A DNA stretch of 64,000 nucleotides from Paenibacillus massiliensis subsp. panacisoli DSM 21345. GTDB taxonomy: Bacteria > Bacillota > Bacilli > Paenibacillales > Paenibacillaceae. The number at the start of each line of letters is the position of its first letter. The stretch's first letter is position 1. The notes under the pieces are model-generated. The model did not search any database. It saw only the letters and a list, made by a program, of their open reading frames with translations, and was not told the DNA's origin. Shown in pieces: positions 1 through 8,275 of this stretch. The position numbers were made by a program, and so were the translations under genes. Location: NCBI RefSeq assembly GCF_000426545.1, contig NZ_KE384534.1:186001-250000 (forward strand), in the 5' to 3' direction.

Positions 1-1794
1 TACTTTACCGTCTGTGAAGGCGCCAGAGCGGAGCACGACCATCCGTTCAGCATCTCCGAACAAATTATTCCCCATGAAATGATAAGGCTCTGGGGAGATG
101 CCTAACAAATGCAGAATAGAAGGCGTCAGATCAAGCTGTCCAGCTGGCTGGGAGTCTACTCCCTGCAATGAACCTCCAGGAACGTGCACAAGGAGGGGAA
201 CCTGATTCATAATTTGCTGCATATCCAGTGCATTCAGTGAACGGCCTGTGAACTGTTCATACAGCTTCTGCTCTGTAATGGAGTTGTCATGATCACCATA
301 GAACATCAGAATGGTATTATCCCACAAGCCGTCCTGCTTCATTTGCTCAACCAGCTCGCCTAGGGCAGCATCGACATAATGCACGGATTGTAGATAATCT
401 CCAAGCATCGTGCCCTGAAGTTCACCGACATCTAATACGTTCTCTTTCGCAGTCAGAGTATAAGGGTGGTGACTGGACAAGGTAATCATGAACGCATAGA
501 ACGGGCTCTTTACGTCCGTCGTCAATGCTTCAAGAGACTGTCTGAACATGGACTTGTCACCGAGTGACCATCCGAGCGGCTCGTCAATGACAAAATCCTT
601 CTTACTGTAGAAACGATCATAATGCATCGCTTTATACATGGAATAACGATTCCAGAAGCTGCTGTCATAAGCATGAAACACATTAGGACTATAGCCTTCA
701 TTTTTCAAAATTGAGGGCAGCATGTCGAATGTATTCGCTGGATATCGGATAAACACTGATCCGGTAGGCAACGGATGCAGAGAGCTATGTGCACTGAAAT
801 CAGCATCAGAGGTACGACCCTGACCCGTCTGGTGATAGAAATTGCTGAAATACATGCTTTCTTCCATCAGCTTGTTGAAGTTGGGTGTGATCTCCTCGCC
901 GCCAACCTGTTGACCGATGAAGAAATTCATAAATGCTTCGCCCTGAATGACCATCACGTTGCTGCCTTTGAATTTTCCACGCAGGTCATTGTCCGTATTG
1001 AGAAGCTGCTGATGCTGATCGAACCAGGCTTTGGCCTCCTCGGTCCGTTCGTTCCCCAGCACCGGCTTCGGCCCGATATGCTCCTTCCCGAAGCGGTAAA
1101 GATCATAACCATGGAATCCTACTAGCCCTGTAACATTGTACAAAGCCAGCGACCACCAGTTGCCGACAAAGATGCCTTTGGCCCAGGTAGATGTGTAGAT
1201 GTTAATGGGCACGAAGGTCAGAGTCCATCCAAGGGCAAAGGCAACTACTCCGCTGACCAGGCGTTGGACCCATACCCAACGGGAACGAGGGCTCCTCGGA
1301 GTCGAGAGGCGCATGCTGTACGCGGCCCTGCGTCTGCGAGCAAGCTTCACCATCATCCAGAGCAGGAAGATCATCCAGTCCATAAAGAAGAAAATATCCT
1401 TCCAGTACAGCAGCGAAGCAATGCTGTCTCCCAAGGAATCGACCTGTCCAGCCTGTAATAGTACCGGAATCGTAATGAAGTCTCCAAAATAGCGGTAATA
1501 CACCATATCCGAATAGATGATTGCTGTCATAATTACATGAAGTATCAGCAAAGCGGCTTGTCTCGCACGACCTGGTAGCCACAAGGTCCAGAAGGAGGCG
1601 AGCAGCAGGGAACCGATTGCGATCAGATAATCGACCGGATTCATATCAATATTTTGGGCATCGAGCTGATGATGTAACAGTGTCAGCTTATATAGCATGA
1701 GTCCGATGAATAGCCATAACCCGGAGCCAGCCCGAAGCCACGCATACTTGTTCTCGCCCAGGCTGCTTAATGTGCGAGTCTTGCGTCTTAACAA
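1..1794 (-). CDS. LTA synthase-family sulfatase, membrane-bound (partial, C-terminus beyond left edge)
   Basis: 598 codons are visible and the frame stays open at the left edge. The N-terminal part has several hydrophobic helices (about residues 22-40, 53-72, 79-98, 134-150 and 178-197). An extracellular alkaline-phosphatase-like domain follows. Residues matching the LtaS metal/nucleophile set are E286 (in QGEAF), T328 (in GQGRTSDADF) and D501-H502 (in FYGDHD). Family knowledge: such enzymes move phosphoglycerol from phosphatidylglycerol to lipoteichoic acid or related polymers. QGEAF replaces the more usual Q-x-E-S, so it may be a paralogue rather than the main synthase. The start is TTG at 1794, with a GGGGGA site 7-8 bases upstream. 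A minus-strand promoter lies at 2065-2092. Confidence 0.85.
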   Translation of the reverse strand, partial: MLRRKTRTLSSLGENKYAWLRAGSGLWLFIGLMLYKLTLLHHQLDAQNIDMNPVDYLIAIGSLLLASFWTLWLPGRARQAALLILHVIMTAIIYSDMVYYRYFGDFITIPVLLQAGQVDSLGDSIASLLYWKDIFFFMDWMIFLLWMMVKLARRRRAAYSMRLSTPRSPRSRWVWVQRLVSGVVAFALGWTLTFVPINIYTSTWAKGIFVGNWWSLALYNVTGLVGFHGYDLYRFGKEHIGPKPVLGNERTEEAKAWFDQHQQLLNTDNDLRGKFKGSNVMVIQGEAFMNFFIGQQVGGEEITPNFNKLMEESMYFSNFYHQTGQGRTSDADFSAHSSLHPLPTGSVFIRYPANTFDMLPSILKNEGYSPNVFHAYDSSFWNRYSMYKAMHYDRFYSKKDFVIDEPLGWSLGDKSMFRQSLEALTTDVKSPFYAFMITLSSHHPYTLTAKENVLDVGELQGTMLGDYLQSVHYVDAALGELVEQMKQDGLWDNTILMFYGDHDNSITEQKLYEQFTGRSLNALDMQQIMNQVPLLVHVPGGSLQGVDSQPAGQLDLTPSILHLLGISPEPYHFMGNNLFGDAERMVVLRSGAFTDGKV

Positions 1795-2029
1795 TGGATT
1801 TCCCCCTTTATAGCCTTACATATCTCTATACCATCACGAAATTCTATCATGCAAGCTCTAAGTATCGGCTGTACTGGCGCTTGGCTCATAGAGCATGTCT
1901 ATACTCACATCTGATTGGTCAAGGCACGAAGTAGCAGCAATGCACTGTACTCTCTATTCTATATAGCTCTGCAATACTTACAGAGTGCAGTCTATCGCCT
2001 GCCACATGTAGCTTCATGTAAATGGAATA

Positions 2030-2044
2030 TTAACGTAATGTTAA
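2030..2044. promoter_or_regulatory. Perfect inverted repeat in the LTA-synthase leader
   Basis: TTAAC-GTAAT-GTTAA is a perfect 5-5-5 inverted repeat. It starts about 20 bases downstream of the minus-strand -10 element at 2065-2070. That position fits a repressor operator over the early transcript, but no regulator can be assigned. Confidence 0.3.
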
Positions 2045-2064
2045 TGCGGGTAAGGCCTTTATTT

Positions 2065-2092
2065 ATTATAGCCTCCAGTTGTAGCTTTTCAA
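2065..2092 (-). promoter_or_regulatory. Sigma-A-type promoter for the LTA synthase-like gene
   Basis: On the minus strand, -35 TTGAAA (2087-2092) and -10 TATAAT (2065-2070) are separated by 16 bases. It would give a leader of about 265 nt before the TTG start at 1794. Apart from the inverted repeat at 2030-2044 nothing recognisable is seen in that leader; the short plus-strand frame at 1915-2115 has no ribosome site. Confidence 0.55.
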
Positions 2093-2153
2093 CCGTTTGC
2101 TGTATATTCATTTAATGATGAAAAAAGGAACGTTTGTTGGTCGTAACCAACTC

Positions 2154-2179
2154 AAAAAACCTCCATAGCTATGGAGGTT
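2154..2179 (-). terminator. Rho-independent terminator of the SMI1/KNR4 gene
   Basis: A perfect 22-base palindrome (2158-2179, core CTCCATAGCTATGGAG) is followed on the minus strand by six U (2159-2154). It lies about 95 bases after the stop of the SMI1/KNR4 gene. Confidence 0.75.
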
Positions 2180-2273
2180 CTGGAATCCATATGAGGTTAG
2201 TTACAGGACTGCCCCGACTAAAGGATACAAGGGCAAGCTGCAACAGCTGTAGGGATAATAGCTCTCTCTTGCC

Positions 2274-2885
2274 TTAGTACTCAAGTGCCTCGATTGAGCT
2301 TAAATTACGATTGGATTGCTCTAAAAGCTCTGTAAATGTCTCTGACACGTAATATATAAAATCCGGATCATGCTCGTACATAATTATCTGCCCATACGTT
2401 CCCTGTGCACTCGGATCAAAATCGAGCATCAGACACACGGAGCCTCCACCAAGCATGCCAAACGTAATCCATGACTTTTGAAATAAATAAGGCTTGATTC
2501 GAGAATCCAGGTTGCTAATTTCCTCAGCGGTGTAGTATTGGTCTAATGTACTCTCTACAACCATCGCTTGCTCCTTCAGTATCCTTTCCAGGGACAGTAA
2601 GTAAAAGGGTGAAGCTTCTCTGCCCTTCTCGTGATCTGGATATACGATATGAAAGCCATACCCACTACCATTCTTGCGTTTATAAAAGGTACGGAAATCG
2701 TTCGGCAAACGAACACCAAGCTCTTGCTCAAAGGCATCCAACTGCTCGTCTGTTACTCCTCCAAGCTGGCGGTACGAGTCGAACAATTCTTTATTCTCCT
2801 CATCCTGCACTTTGTCCTGCAGCAAATTCTCCAGTTCATCCATTAATGTATATACTCGTTGTTCTGGCATCTGTTCTGTGCTCAT
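2274..2885 (-). CDS. SMI1/KNR4 family protein
   Basis: 203 residues. The centre matches the SMI1/KNR4 (SUKH) fold: a helix with ELGVRLPNDFRTFYKRKNG followed by the strand-rich part with the LEEIL-like segment LLSLERILKEQ and a WITFG-type core (SWITFGMLGGGS). In bacteria the family includes immunity proteins to polymorphic toxins and housekeeping cytosolic proteins of unknown role. No toxin gene is adjacent, so a toxin-immunity role is not supported here. The chosen ATG at 2885 has GGAGG ten bases upstream; the frame could start 30 bases earlier (2915), but that ATG has no ribosome site. The terminator is at 2154-2179. Confidence 0.8.
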   Translation of the reverse strand: MSTEQMPEQRVYTLMDELENLLQDKVQDEENKELFDSYRQLGGVTDEQLDAFEQELGVRLPNDFRTFYKRKNGSGYGFHIVYPDHEKGREASPFYLLSLERILKEQAMVVESTLDQYYTAEEISNLDSRIKPYLFQKSWITFGMLGGGSVCLMLDFDPSAQGTYGQIIMYEHDPDFIYYVSETFTELLEQSNRNLSSIEALEY

Positions 2886-3124
2886 CTGCTCGTATCCTCC
2901 CACATTGTTAGTCATAACTAATTGTTGTAGGTCTCAATTTGTAGGTCTCACATGGTAGGTGTCACACCGTGCAGGCCTCACAGAAATTATACGTAAGCTC
3001 ATATTTCGATGCAAATAGGCGAGCCGACCTAATCGTATGCGGTTAGGTCGGCCCGAAGGAAGCTTATGAGCTGAAATTTTTGAAGACAACGCTTGTGGTG
3101 TCGTCTGTGTATTCTATTGCCCTA

Positions 3125-4276
3125 CTACTCCTGTGGAGACTTGCGGCGTGGGGGTAGCGGTCCGAGATACTGATAATATTGGCACTCGATGCGACCATTG
3201 AACAGCTTGCGACGCTTGTCTGCCTTGCGTCCCCAGTAGTGCTCGAATTGCTTGGTCGGGCTGATGGTGAAGAATGACCATGTCGGTACGGCAGCAGCCG
3301 TAAGTCCAAGGCCACGGATCAGCTTCTCGACCTCCGGAGCGTCACTCAGACGCTCACCATAAGGTGGGTTGGTGATCATACAGCCGTACTCTCCTTCAAG
3401 ACGGATCTTGGAGGCAGGAAGAATATCCAGTCTGATCTCTCCAGCCAATCCGGCACTCTTCACAGCAGCCTCGGCTACCTTGATCGCTGCTGGATCATTG
3501 TCACTACCTGCGATGTGGAATTCTACATCGTCGCGCACAAGGTCCATAGCCTCCTCGCGAGCCTGCTCCCAGCGTTCGCTGCCAATGACAGGCCAGCGCT
3601 CGGAGTTGAAGGTGCGACGCATGCCCGGAGCAAGATTCCACGCCTGCATGGCAGCTTCAATCAGGAGTGTGCCTGAGCCACAGCATGGATCATAGAACGG
3701 TCTGTCTGGTGTCCAGCGGCTGAGCTGAATGAGCGCCGAAGCGAGTGTCTCCTTGAGTGGAGCCTCCGTGACCAGCTTGCGGTAGCCGCGCTTATGCAGA
3801 CCAGGACCCGTCGTATCCAGCGTCAGAAGGGCTTGATCCTTAAGCATAATGACTTCGATGACGTAACGTGGACCGTCTTCAGGGAACCACTCTGTATGGT
3901 ACGTTTCCTTGAGCTTCTCGACGATCGCTTTCTTCACAATACCCTGACAGGCAGGTACACTGCTAAGCTGGGATTTGTGAGAGCGTCCTTCTACAGGGAA
4001 TTCTCCATCCTGAGGAATCCAGTCCTGCCAAGGTAAGGCTTTAGTTCCTTCAAAGAGCTCATCGAAGGTAGTAGCCGGGAACTCTCCCATTTTGACCAAA
4101 ATTCGATCTGAGGTACGGAGCCACAGGTTGCAGCGACAAATATCAATAAAATCTCCGCTAAAGATAACTCGTCCATTCTCGACAATCTGATCATGGTAGC
4201 CCAATTCCTTGAGCTCTCTGGCTACAATAGCCTCCAAGCCCATGGGCGCTGTAGCGATTAATTGCAGTTGGGACAT
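3125..4276 (-). CDS. ypsC: THUMP-domain class I SAM-dependent rRNA methyltransferase (YpsC/RlmL N-terminal-half type)
   Basis: 383 residues. An N-terminal ferredoxin-like/THUMP RNA-binding region (about 1-155) is followed by a Rossmann methyltransferase domain. That domain shows DPCCGSGTLLIEAA (SAM motif I) and the catalytic NPPYGERL motif of N2-guanine methyltransferases. The family methylates 23S rRNA guanosine (RlmL N-terminal-half activity); B. subtilis YpsC is the short single-domain form, and the length here agrees. The ATG at 4276 has GGAG about 12 bases upstream, a weak site. A MITE-like repeat ends only about 38 bases upstream of this start, so the element may now supply part of the 5' region. 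Confidence 0.9.
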   Translation of the reverse strand: MSQLQLIATAPMGLEAIVARELKELGYHDQIVENGRVIFSGDFIDICRCNLWLRTSDRILVKMGEFPATTFDELFEGTKALPWQDWIPQDGEFPVEGRSHKSQLSSVPACQGIVKKAIVEKLKETYHTEWFPEDGPRYVIEVIMLKDQALLTLDTTGPGLHKRGYRKLVTEAPLKETLASALIQLSRWTPDRPFYDPCCGSGTLLIEAAMQAWNLAPGMRRTFNSERWPVIGSERWEQAREEAMDLVRDDVEFHIAGSDNDPAAIKVAEAAVKSAGLAGEIRLDILPASKIRLEGEYGCMITNPPYGERLSDAPEVEKLIRGLGLTAAAVPTWSFFTISPTKQFEHYWGRKADKRRKLFNGRIECQYYQYLGPLPPRRKSPQE

Positions 4277-4314
4277 TGCTTGTATTCACTCCATCTCGAT
4301 CCTGCGGAGTCTGG

Positions 4315-4518
4315 CACCTTTGACCAGAGTTTAGGGCCGCTGCAAGCGGGGAGCCCTGTCGACCATTGTTAAGCTTGCTGCTGTTCTCGTACGAAATGGA
4401 AAAACTGATGAACAGCAAGCTTAAAGATGGACACTTCGTTTCTCTAGGACTTCCTCGTTTTCCGCTAACCACTACGCTCTCCGAATTATTTTACCTGAAA
4501 TCAGATTCGGTCAAGGTA
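4315..4518 (-). mobile_element. MITE-like hairpin element, copy A
   Basis: About 204 bases, inverted relative to the second copy at 26514-26724, to which it aligns along its whole length (roughly 80% by eye). In the element's orientation it begins TA-CCTTGACCGAATCTGA and ends GGTCAAAGG, so the ends are inverted repeats of CC(T/C)TGACC. The middle carries a second inverted repeat, AAGCTTGCTGTTC and its complement. TA at the outer edges recalls the TA target of IS630/Tc1-mariner elements; here one edge has decayed to CA. It carries no transposase. It lies between the divergent ypsC and O-methyltransferase genes. Confidence 0.7.
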
Positions 4519-4670
4519 TTCGGTCCGCCAAGGATCGCGTAATATTCGATCTTTACAGTATAGGCGATTGTGCTGGCCGACACAATTATCTTATGATAAA
4601 GTATGGAACTGGCCTAGTCCGAGCTGAGCTTGTGGGGCTATGGCTGTATTGTAGCTAAGGAGAGATGATT

Positions 4671-5303
4671 ATGAACTGGTCCCCGGACGAATATGTAGAC
4701 CAATTATATAAGGAAGACGAGGCACTGCTGCGGATTAAGGAGGCCATCAAGGAGAAAGGAATGCCTGAGGTGTCAGTGGCTTATGCCTATGGTCGGTTAC
4801 TGACCTTCCTGGTACAGCTGGCTCAGTCCAAGCAGGTATTGGAGATCGGAGCGTTAGGTGGCTATAGCGGATTGTGCATGGCAAGAGGCCTTGGCGAGGA
4901 CGGGCGAATTACGTCATTGGAGCTGAAGCAGGAATATGCTGATCTGGCAGCCAAGCACATGGCGGAGAATGGCTATGGAGGACAGGTAGAGTACCGGATC
5001 GGCCCAGCGGTGGAATCCTTGGAGCAGTTGCAGGCTGAGGGCAGAAAATTTGATTTCTTTTTCATTGATGCGGACAAAGAGAATTATCCTGTGTACTTGG
5101 AATATGCAATTTCCCTTGCTAACTCTGGGGCTATCATTGCAGGGGACAATTGTTTTCTGCGCGGCAGAACGCTTAATTCGGACAAAAATGGACCTTCCGT
5201 ACAGGCGGTGCGTCGTTTCAATGAGATGATCGCAAGCGATGAGCGATTGACAGGATTGTTACTGCCTGCTTACGACGGGCTGGCTCTCGCTCGGGTCAAG
5301 TAA
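4671..5303 (+). CDS. Class I SAM-dependent O-methyltransferase (catechol/caffeoyl-CoA or TrmR type)
   Basis: 210 residues. The SAM motif VLEIGALGGYSGL lies at about 58-70. The metal-binding DADKENY (133-139) and GDN (about 158-160) are those of the Mg2+-dependent O-methyltransferase family. Related Bacillus proteins include YrrM/TrmR, which methylates 5-hydroxyuridine in tRNA, but substrates cannot be read from sequence. The ATG at 4671 has AAGGAG eight bases upstream and is preferred to the in-frame ATG at 4665, which lies too close to that site. It is monocistronic, ending before the 23-bp hairpin at 5388-5441. Confidence 0.85.
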   Translation: MNWSPDEYVDQLYKEDEALLRIKEAIKEKGMPEVSVAYAYGRLLTFLVQLAQSKQVLEIGALGGYSGLCMARGLGEDGRITSLELKQEYADLAAKHMAENGYGGQVEYRIGPAVESLEQLQAEGRKFDFFFIDADKENYPVYLEYAISLANSGAIIAGDNCFLRGRTLNSDKNGPSVQAVRRFNEMIASDERLTGLLLPAYDGLALARVK

Positions 5304-5387
5304 AAAAGTCTGCTCTATGTAGGTAGGCGGAGATAGGTTCGTGTCTTCTCAAAACCAAAAGAACAAGAAAAAGAAAGTAAAAGCATA

Positions 5388-5441
5388 AAACGCCAACAAG
5401 CAGCGATTCTGTTATTGGAGAATCGCTGCTTGTTGGCGTTT
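5388..5441. terminator. Long bidirectional hairpin terminator between convergent genes
   Basis: Two 23-base arms (5388-5410 and 5419-5441) are perfectly complementary around an 8-base loop. Short T-rich runs lie on both sides. It sits between the convergent O-methyltransferase (ends 5303) and MFS exporter (ends 5671). The rest of 5304-5670 shows no convincing gene. Confidence 0.65.
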
Positions 5442-5670
5442 GTGGTCATTTGTTGCTGTCTTTGCCCCACACTCACGTGTAATGGAAAGAATTGATTCAC
5501 GGTATATTATGGCTCCCCCGCTTGAACAGTGGAGAGGACAGAATGGTTGTGGAGAAGCGATTGGAACAACGATCTGTTCGCGGAACGTTCACCCAAGCTC
5601 CCAACGTATATTCTACATAAATAAACAAGAGCTGGCCCAGGTAGCCATTTCATGGCATTTCAATAACTGC

Positions 5671-6879
5671 TTATCTAAATTCATGCTCCGTGTGCTTGTA
5701 GAGCTTCAGGCGCACCCAGACCATGTTCACCAGCAGCATGCAGCCTGACATAATGAACAAGCCCTCAATACCAATGAAGCCCGACAACACCCCACCAATA
5801 ACAGCGCCCAGCATGTTCCCCAGCGCCAGAGCACTGGTATTGAAGCCGAAGGCTCGGCTCTCCATTCCTTCTGGTGTGTAAGAGCGGATTAGCGCATTGA
5901 CGCTGGGCAGAAGTCCACCCATAAATACCCCCATCATGAATCGGACGGCTGCAAGCTGGGTGACTGATTGTACGAAGGCTTGGGGAATAAGCATCATAGC
6001 TGTACCCGCCAGTGCTACCAGCAGCACGCGATGTGCCCCGACCCTGTCGCTTACCCGACCGAGAATCGGTGAAGAGATCATGTTGGACAAGCCGGTTACT
6101 GCAGTCACGAATCCAGCCACGAGCGCGATGCCCTCAACGGTTCCGTACAAATTCTGTACATATAGCGGTAGCAAGGTCACGGTACTGATCATGGCGAACT
6201 GCAGCAGGAAGGTAACGGTGAACAGAGCCGGAAGCTGTGGTGTATGGCTCAATTCCTTCAGGCCTTCCAGGACAGAGGTCTGCGGCATCTTGGCTGCCTC
6301 TGAGCGGCTGAAATTCTCTTTTACCAGAAATAACGCCAACAAGCTCGCCGCGAAAATCAGGCCACCTGTAATGTAGAAGATGGGTCTGAACCCGACCAGA
6401 TCCGCCATGAATCCACCGAGCAGCGGTCCCAGAATCGTCCCTGCCATCTGTCCCGACTGCATGATCCCCATGGAAAAGCCCATCCGTTCTTTGGGAGTCG
6501 TGCTGGAGATCAGAGAGATTGAGGCTGGGTTGAATCCCGAAATTGTACCATTCAGGAGTCTCAGTGCAAGGAGCTGCCAGGGATGAGTGACAAGGCCCAT
6601 ACACCCGATAACGATGGCCATGCCAAAGCCTGAGCGCAGCAGCATGATTTTTCGTCCATAGCGGTCAGCCAGCTTGCCCCACAAGGGCTGGAAGATGAAC
6701 GAGGTCAGAAAGTTAGCGGCAAAAATAAAGCCTGCCCATAGGCCGATCGCATGCTCATCTACAACATTCAAATCCCTCGCAAGATATAAAGATAAAAACG
6801 GGGTAATCATAGTCATACCCGCATTAACCAAAAATTGACCAAACCAGAGCACGATCAGGTTGATCTTCCATCTTGGCAA
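5671..6879 (-). CDS. MFS multidrug efflux transporter
   Basis: About 402 residues with twelve hydrophobic segments. The MFS signature between helices 2 and 3 is clear (GKLADRYGRKIMLLRSG) and is partly repeated in the second half (GRVSDRVGAHRVLL). The drug:H+ antiporter-1 motif C shows as GQMAGTILGPLLGG. This fits the MdtG/NorA-like 12-TM exporters; the substrate is unknown. The TTG at 6879 gives MPRWKINL and has AAAGGATG eight bases upstream. The in-frame GTG at 6888 lies too close to that site. No regulator is adjacent. Confidence 0.85.
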   Translation of the reverse strand: MPRWKINLIVLWFGQFLVNAGMTMITPFLSLYLARDLNVVDEHAIGLWAGFIFAANFLTSFIFQPLWGKLADRYGRKIMLLRSGFGMAIVIGCMGLVTHPWQLLALRLLNGTISGFNPASISLISSTTPKERMGFSMGIMQSGQMAGTILGPLLGGFMADLVGFRPIFYITGGLIFAASLLALFLVKENFSRSEAAKMPQTSVLEGLKELSHTPQLPALFTVTFLLQFAMISTVTLLPLYVQNLYGTVEGIALVAGFVTAVTGLSNMISSPILGRVSDRVGAHRVLLVALAGTAMMLIPQAFVQSVTQLAAVRFMMGVFMGGLLPSVNALIRSYTPEGMESRAFGFNTSALALGNMLGAVIGGVLSGFIGIEGLFIMSGCMLLVNMVWVRLKLYKHTEHEFR

Positions 6880-7115
6880 GACGAACACATCCTTTCACCA
6901 ACAGAAGCCCTGATTCCTATATATCCAACTGCTGCAGATAGAAACGGATCGGGGGTCTTTAAAAGGTGATAAACCCAAAAAAGCCGTCCCACTAGTATAA
7001 CACACTTCATGCAAACTTTATCCAACTGTCACGGGTTTGTCATCGTTAACGGCTGTATCGAGGTTGTTCCGGCTTGCTAAAAAGGGCATAATAATATAAG
7101 AGTTTTGCGCAAAGG

Positions 7116-7132
7116 ATTGCGAAAGTCGCAAT
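7116..7132 (+). promoter_or_regulatory. Inverted repeat in the hemE leader
   Basis: ATTGCGA-AAG-TCGCAAT is a perfect 7-3-7 inverted repeat, 41 bases before the hemE start. It could be an operator or a small RNA hairpin. A possible but poorly spaced promoter (TTGCTA 7074-7079, TATAAG 7095-7100) lies just upstream. Confidence 0.35.
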
Positions 7133-7172
7133 TCGACGGTCGGGTATTTACTTGAATTGGGGGCTTACATTA

Positions 7173-8234
7173 ATGACATACAACGATACATTCATTCGCG
7201 CCTGCTATAGGGAGCAGGTGGATCATATTCCTGTCTGGTACATGAGGCAGGCCGGGAGATACGACCCGGAATATCGTAAGATCAAAGAGAAATATTCCTT
7301 ACTTGAAATATGCAAACAGCCTGAATTAGCCGCAGAAGTCACTCTAATGCCAGTACGCAAGCTAGGAGTGGACGCTGCTATTTTGTATTCGGATATTATG
7401 AATCCGGTTGCTTCGCTCGGTATTGATTTTGATATCGTAAAAAATATAGGACCAGTCATCGAGAATCCGATCCGTTGTGCAGCAGATATCGACCGCTTGC
7501 GTCCCATTGATGTGGATGCGGACCTGAGTCACATTATGGAGACCATCCGCATTCTGGATCGTGAGCTGAAGGTACCGCTGATCACTTTTGCCGGAGCGCC
7601 ATTCACGATTGCAAGCTATCTGATCGAAGGCAGACCGTCCAAGGGGTATATTCGTACAAAGGAAATGATGTATGGAGAGCCAGGCATGTGGTTCCGCCTC
7701 ATGGATAAGCTGGGCGATATGGTTATTACGTATCTACGTGCGCACATAGCTAATGGTGGTAAGGCCTTCCAGCTATTCGACAGCTGGGTTGGTGCGCTCG
7801 CGCCCAAGGATTTCGAATATTACGTATTGCCAACGATTCGGCGGATTTTTGACGAATTAGCGGACTTGCACGTGCCCAAGATCTATTTTCCAGGCGTGAG
7901 CTCGGGAGAGCTGTTACCGTTGCTTTCAGGGCTTAAGGCTGATGTTATTGGCCTTGACTGGCGCGTATCCATTACCGAAGGAAGACATCGACTTGGGGGC
8001 AAATTTAGTGTACAAGGCAATCTGGACCCGTACGTGCTCACAGCTCCGATGAAGGTGATTCAGGAGCGGGCTAAGGTGATTATGGACGAGGGGATGCAGA
8101 GTCCTGGCTACATTTTCAATCTGGGACATGGGTTATTCCCTGAAGCGTCACTCGATAAGCTGCGTGAGCTGACAGCTTACATTCATGAATATTCAGCAGC
8201 GGCTATTAGCAAAGGTGTAGGAGTAACGCGTTAA
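7173..8234 (+). CDS. hemE: Uroporphyrinogen decarboxylase
   Basis: 353 residues, the usual size. It decarboxylates the four acetate side chains of uroporphyrinogen III to give coproporphyrinogen III in the cytosol. The N-terminal signature MRQAGRY (24-30), the FAGAPFT segment and the C-terminal GHGLFPEAS are all present. The ATG at 7173 has GGGGG nine bases upstream; an in-frame TTG at 7152 lacks a site. It is the first gene of the hemE-hemH-hemY operon, and hemH follows after 41 bases. In Gram-positive bacteria these three enzymes serve the coproporphyrin-dependent haem route. Confidence 0.97.
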   Translation: MTYNDTFIRACYREQVDHIPVWYMRQAGRYDPEYRKIKEKYSLLEICKQPELAAEVTLMPVRKLGVDAAILYSDIMNPVASLGIDFDIVKNIGPVIENPIRCAADIDRLRPIDVDADLSHIMETIRILDRELKVPLITFAGAPFTIASYLIEGRPSKGYIRTKEMMYGEPGMWFRLMDKLGDMVITYLRAHIANGGKAFQLFDSWVGALAPKDFEYYVLPTIRRIFDELADLHVPKIYFPGVSSGELLPLLSGLKADVIGLDWRVSITEGRHRLGGKFSVQGNLDPYVLTAPMKVIQERAKVIMDEGMQSPGYIFNLGHGLFPEASLDKLRELTAYIHEYSAAAISKGVGVTR

Positions 8235-8275
8235 TTTATATACGCACAATTAAATGAACCGGAGGTACCACACTG

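Noticed and set aside
1915..2115. 66-residue frame upstream of the LTA-synthase-like gene
   Set aside because: No ribosome site, and it covers the minus-strand promoter and palindrome.
2274..2885. SMI1/KNR4 protein as toxin immunity gene
   Set aside because: No polymorphic toxin, WXG or Rhs gene is adjacent; the neighbours are housekeeping genes.
4191..4472. Open frame sharing the peptide VSGKRGSPRET with a frame in the second MITE copy
   Set aside because: The similarity is explained by DNA homology of the two repeat copies; no ribosome site, and the frames diverge after about 25 residues.
5440..5748. Plus-strand frame after the O-methyltransferase
   Set aside because: It starts in the right arm of the 23-bp hairpin and runs antisense into the MFS gene.
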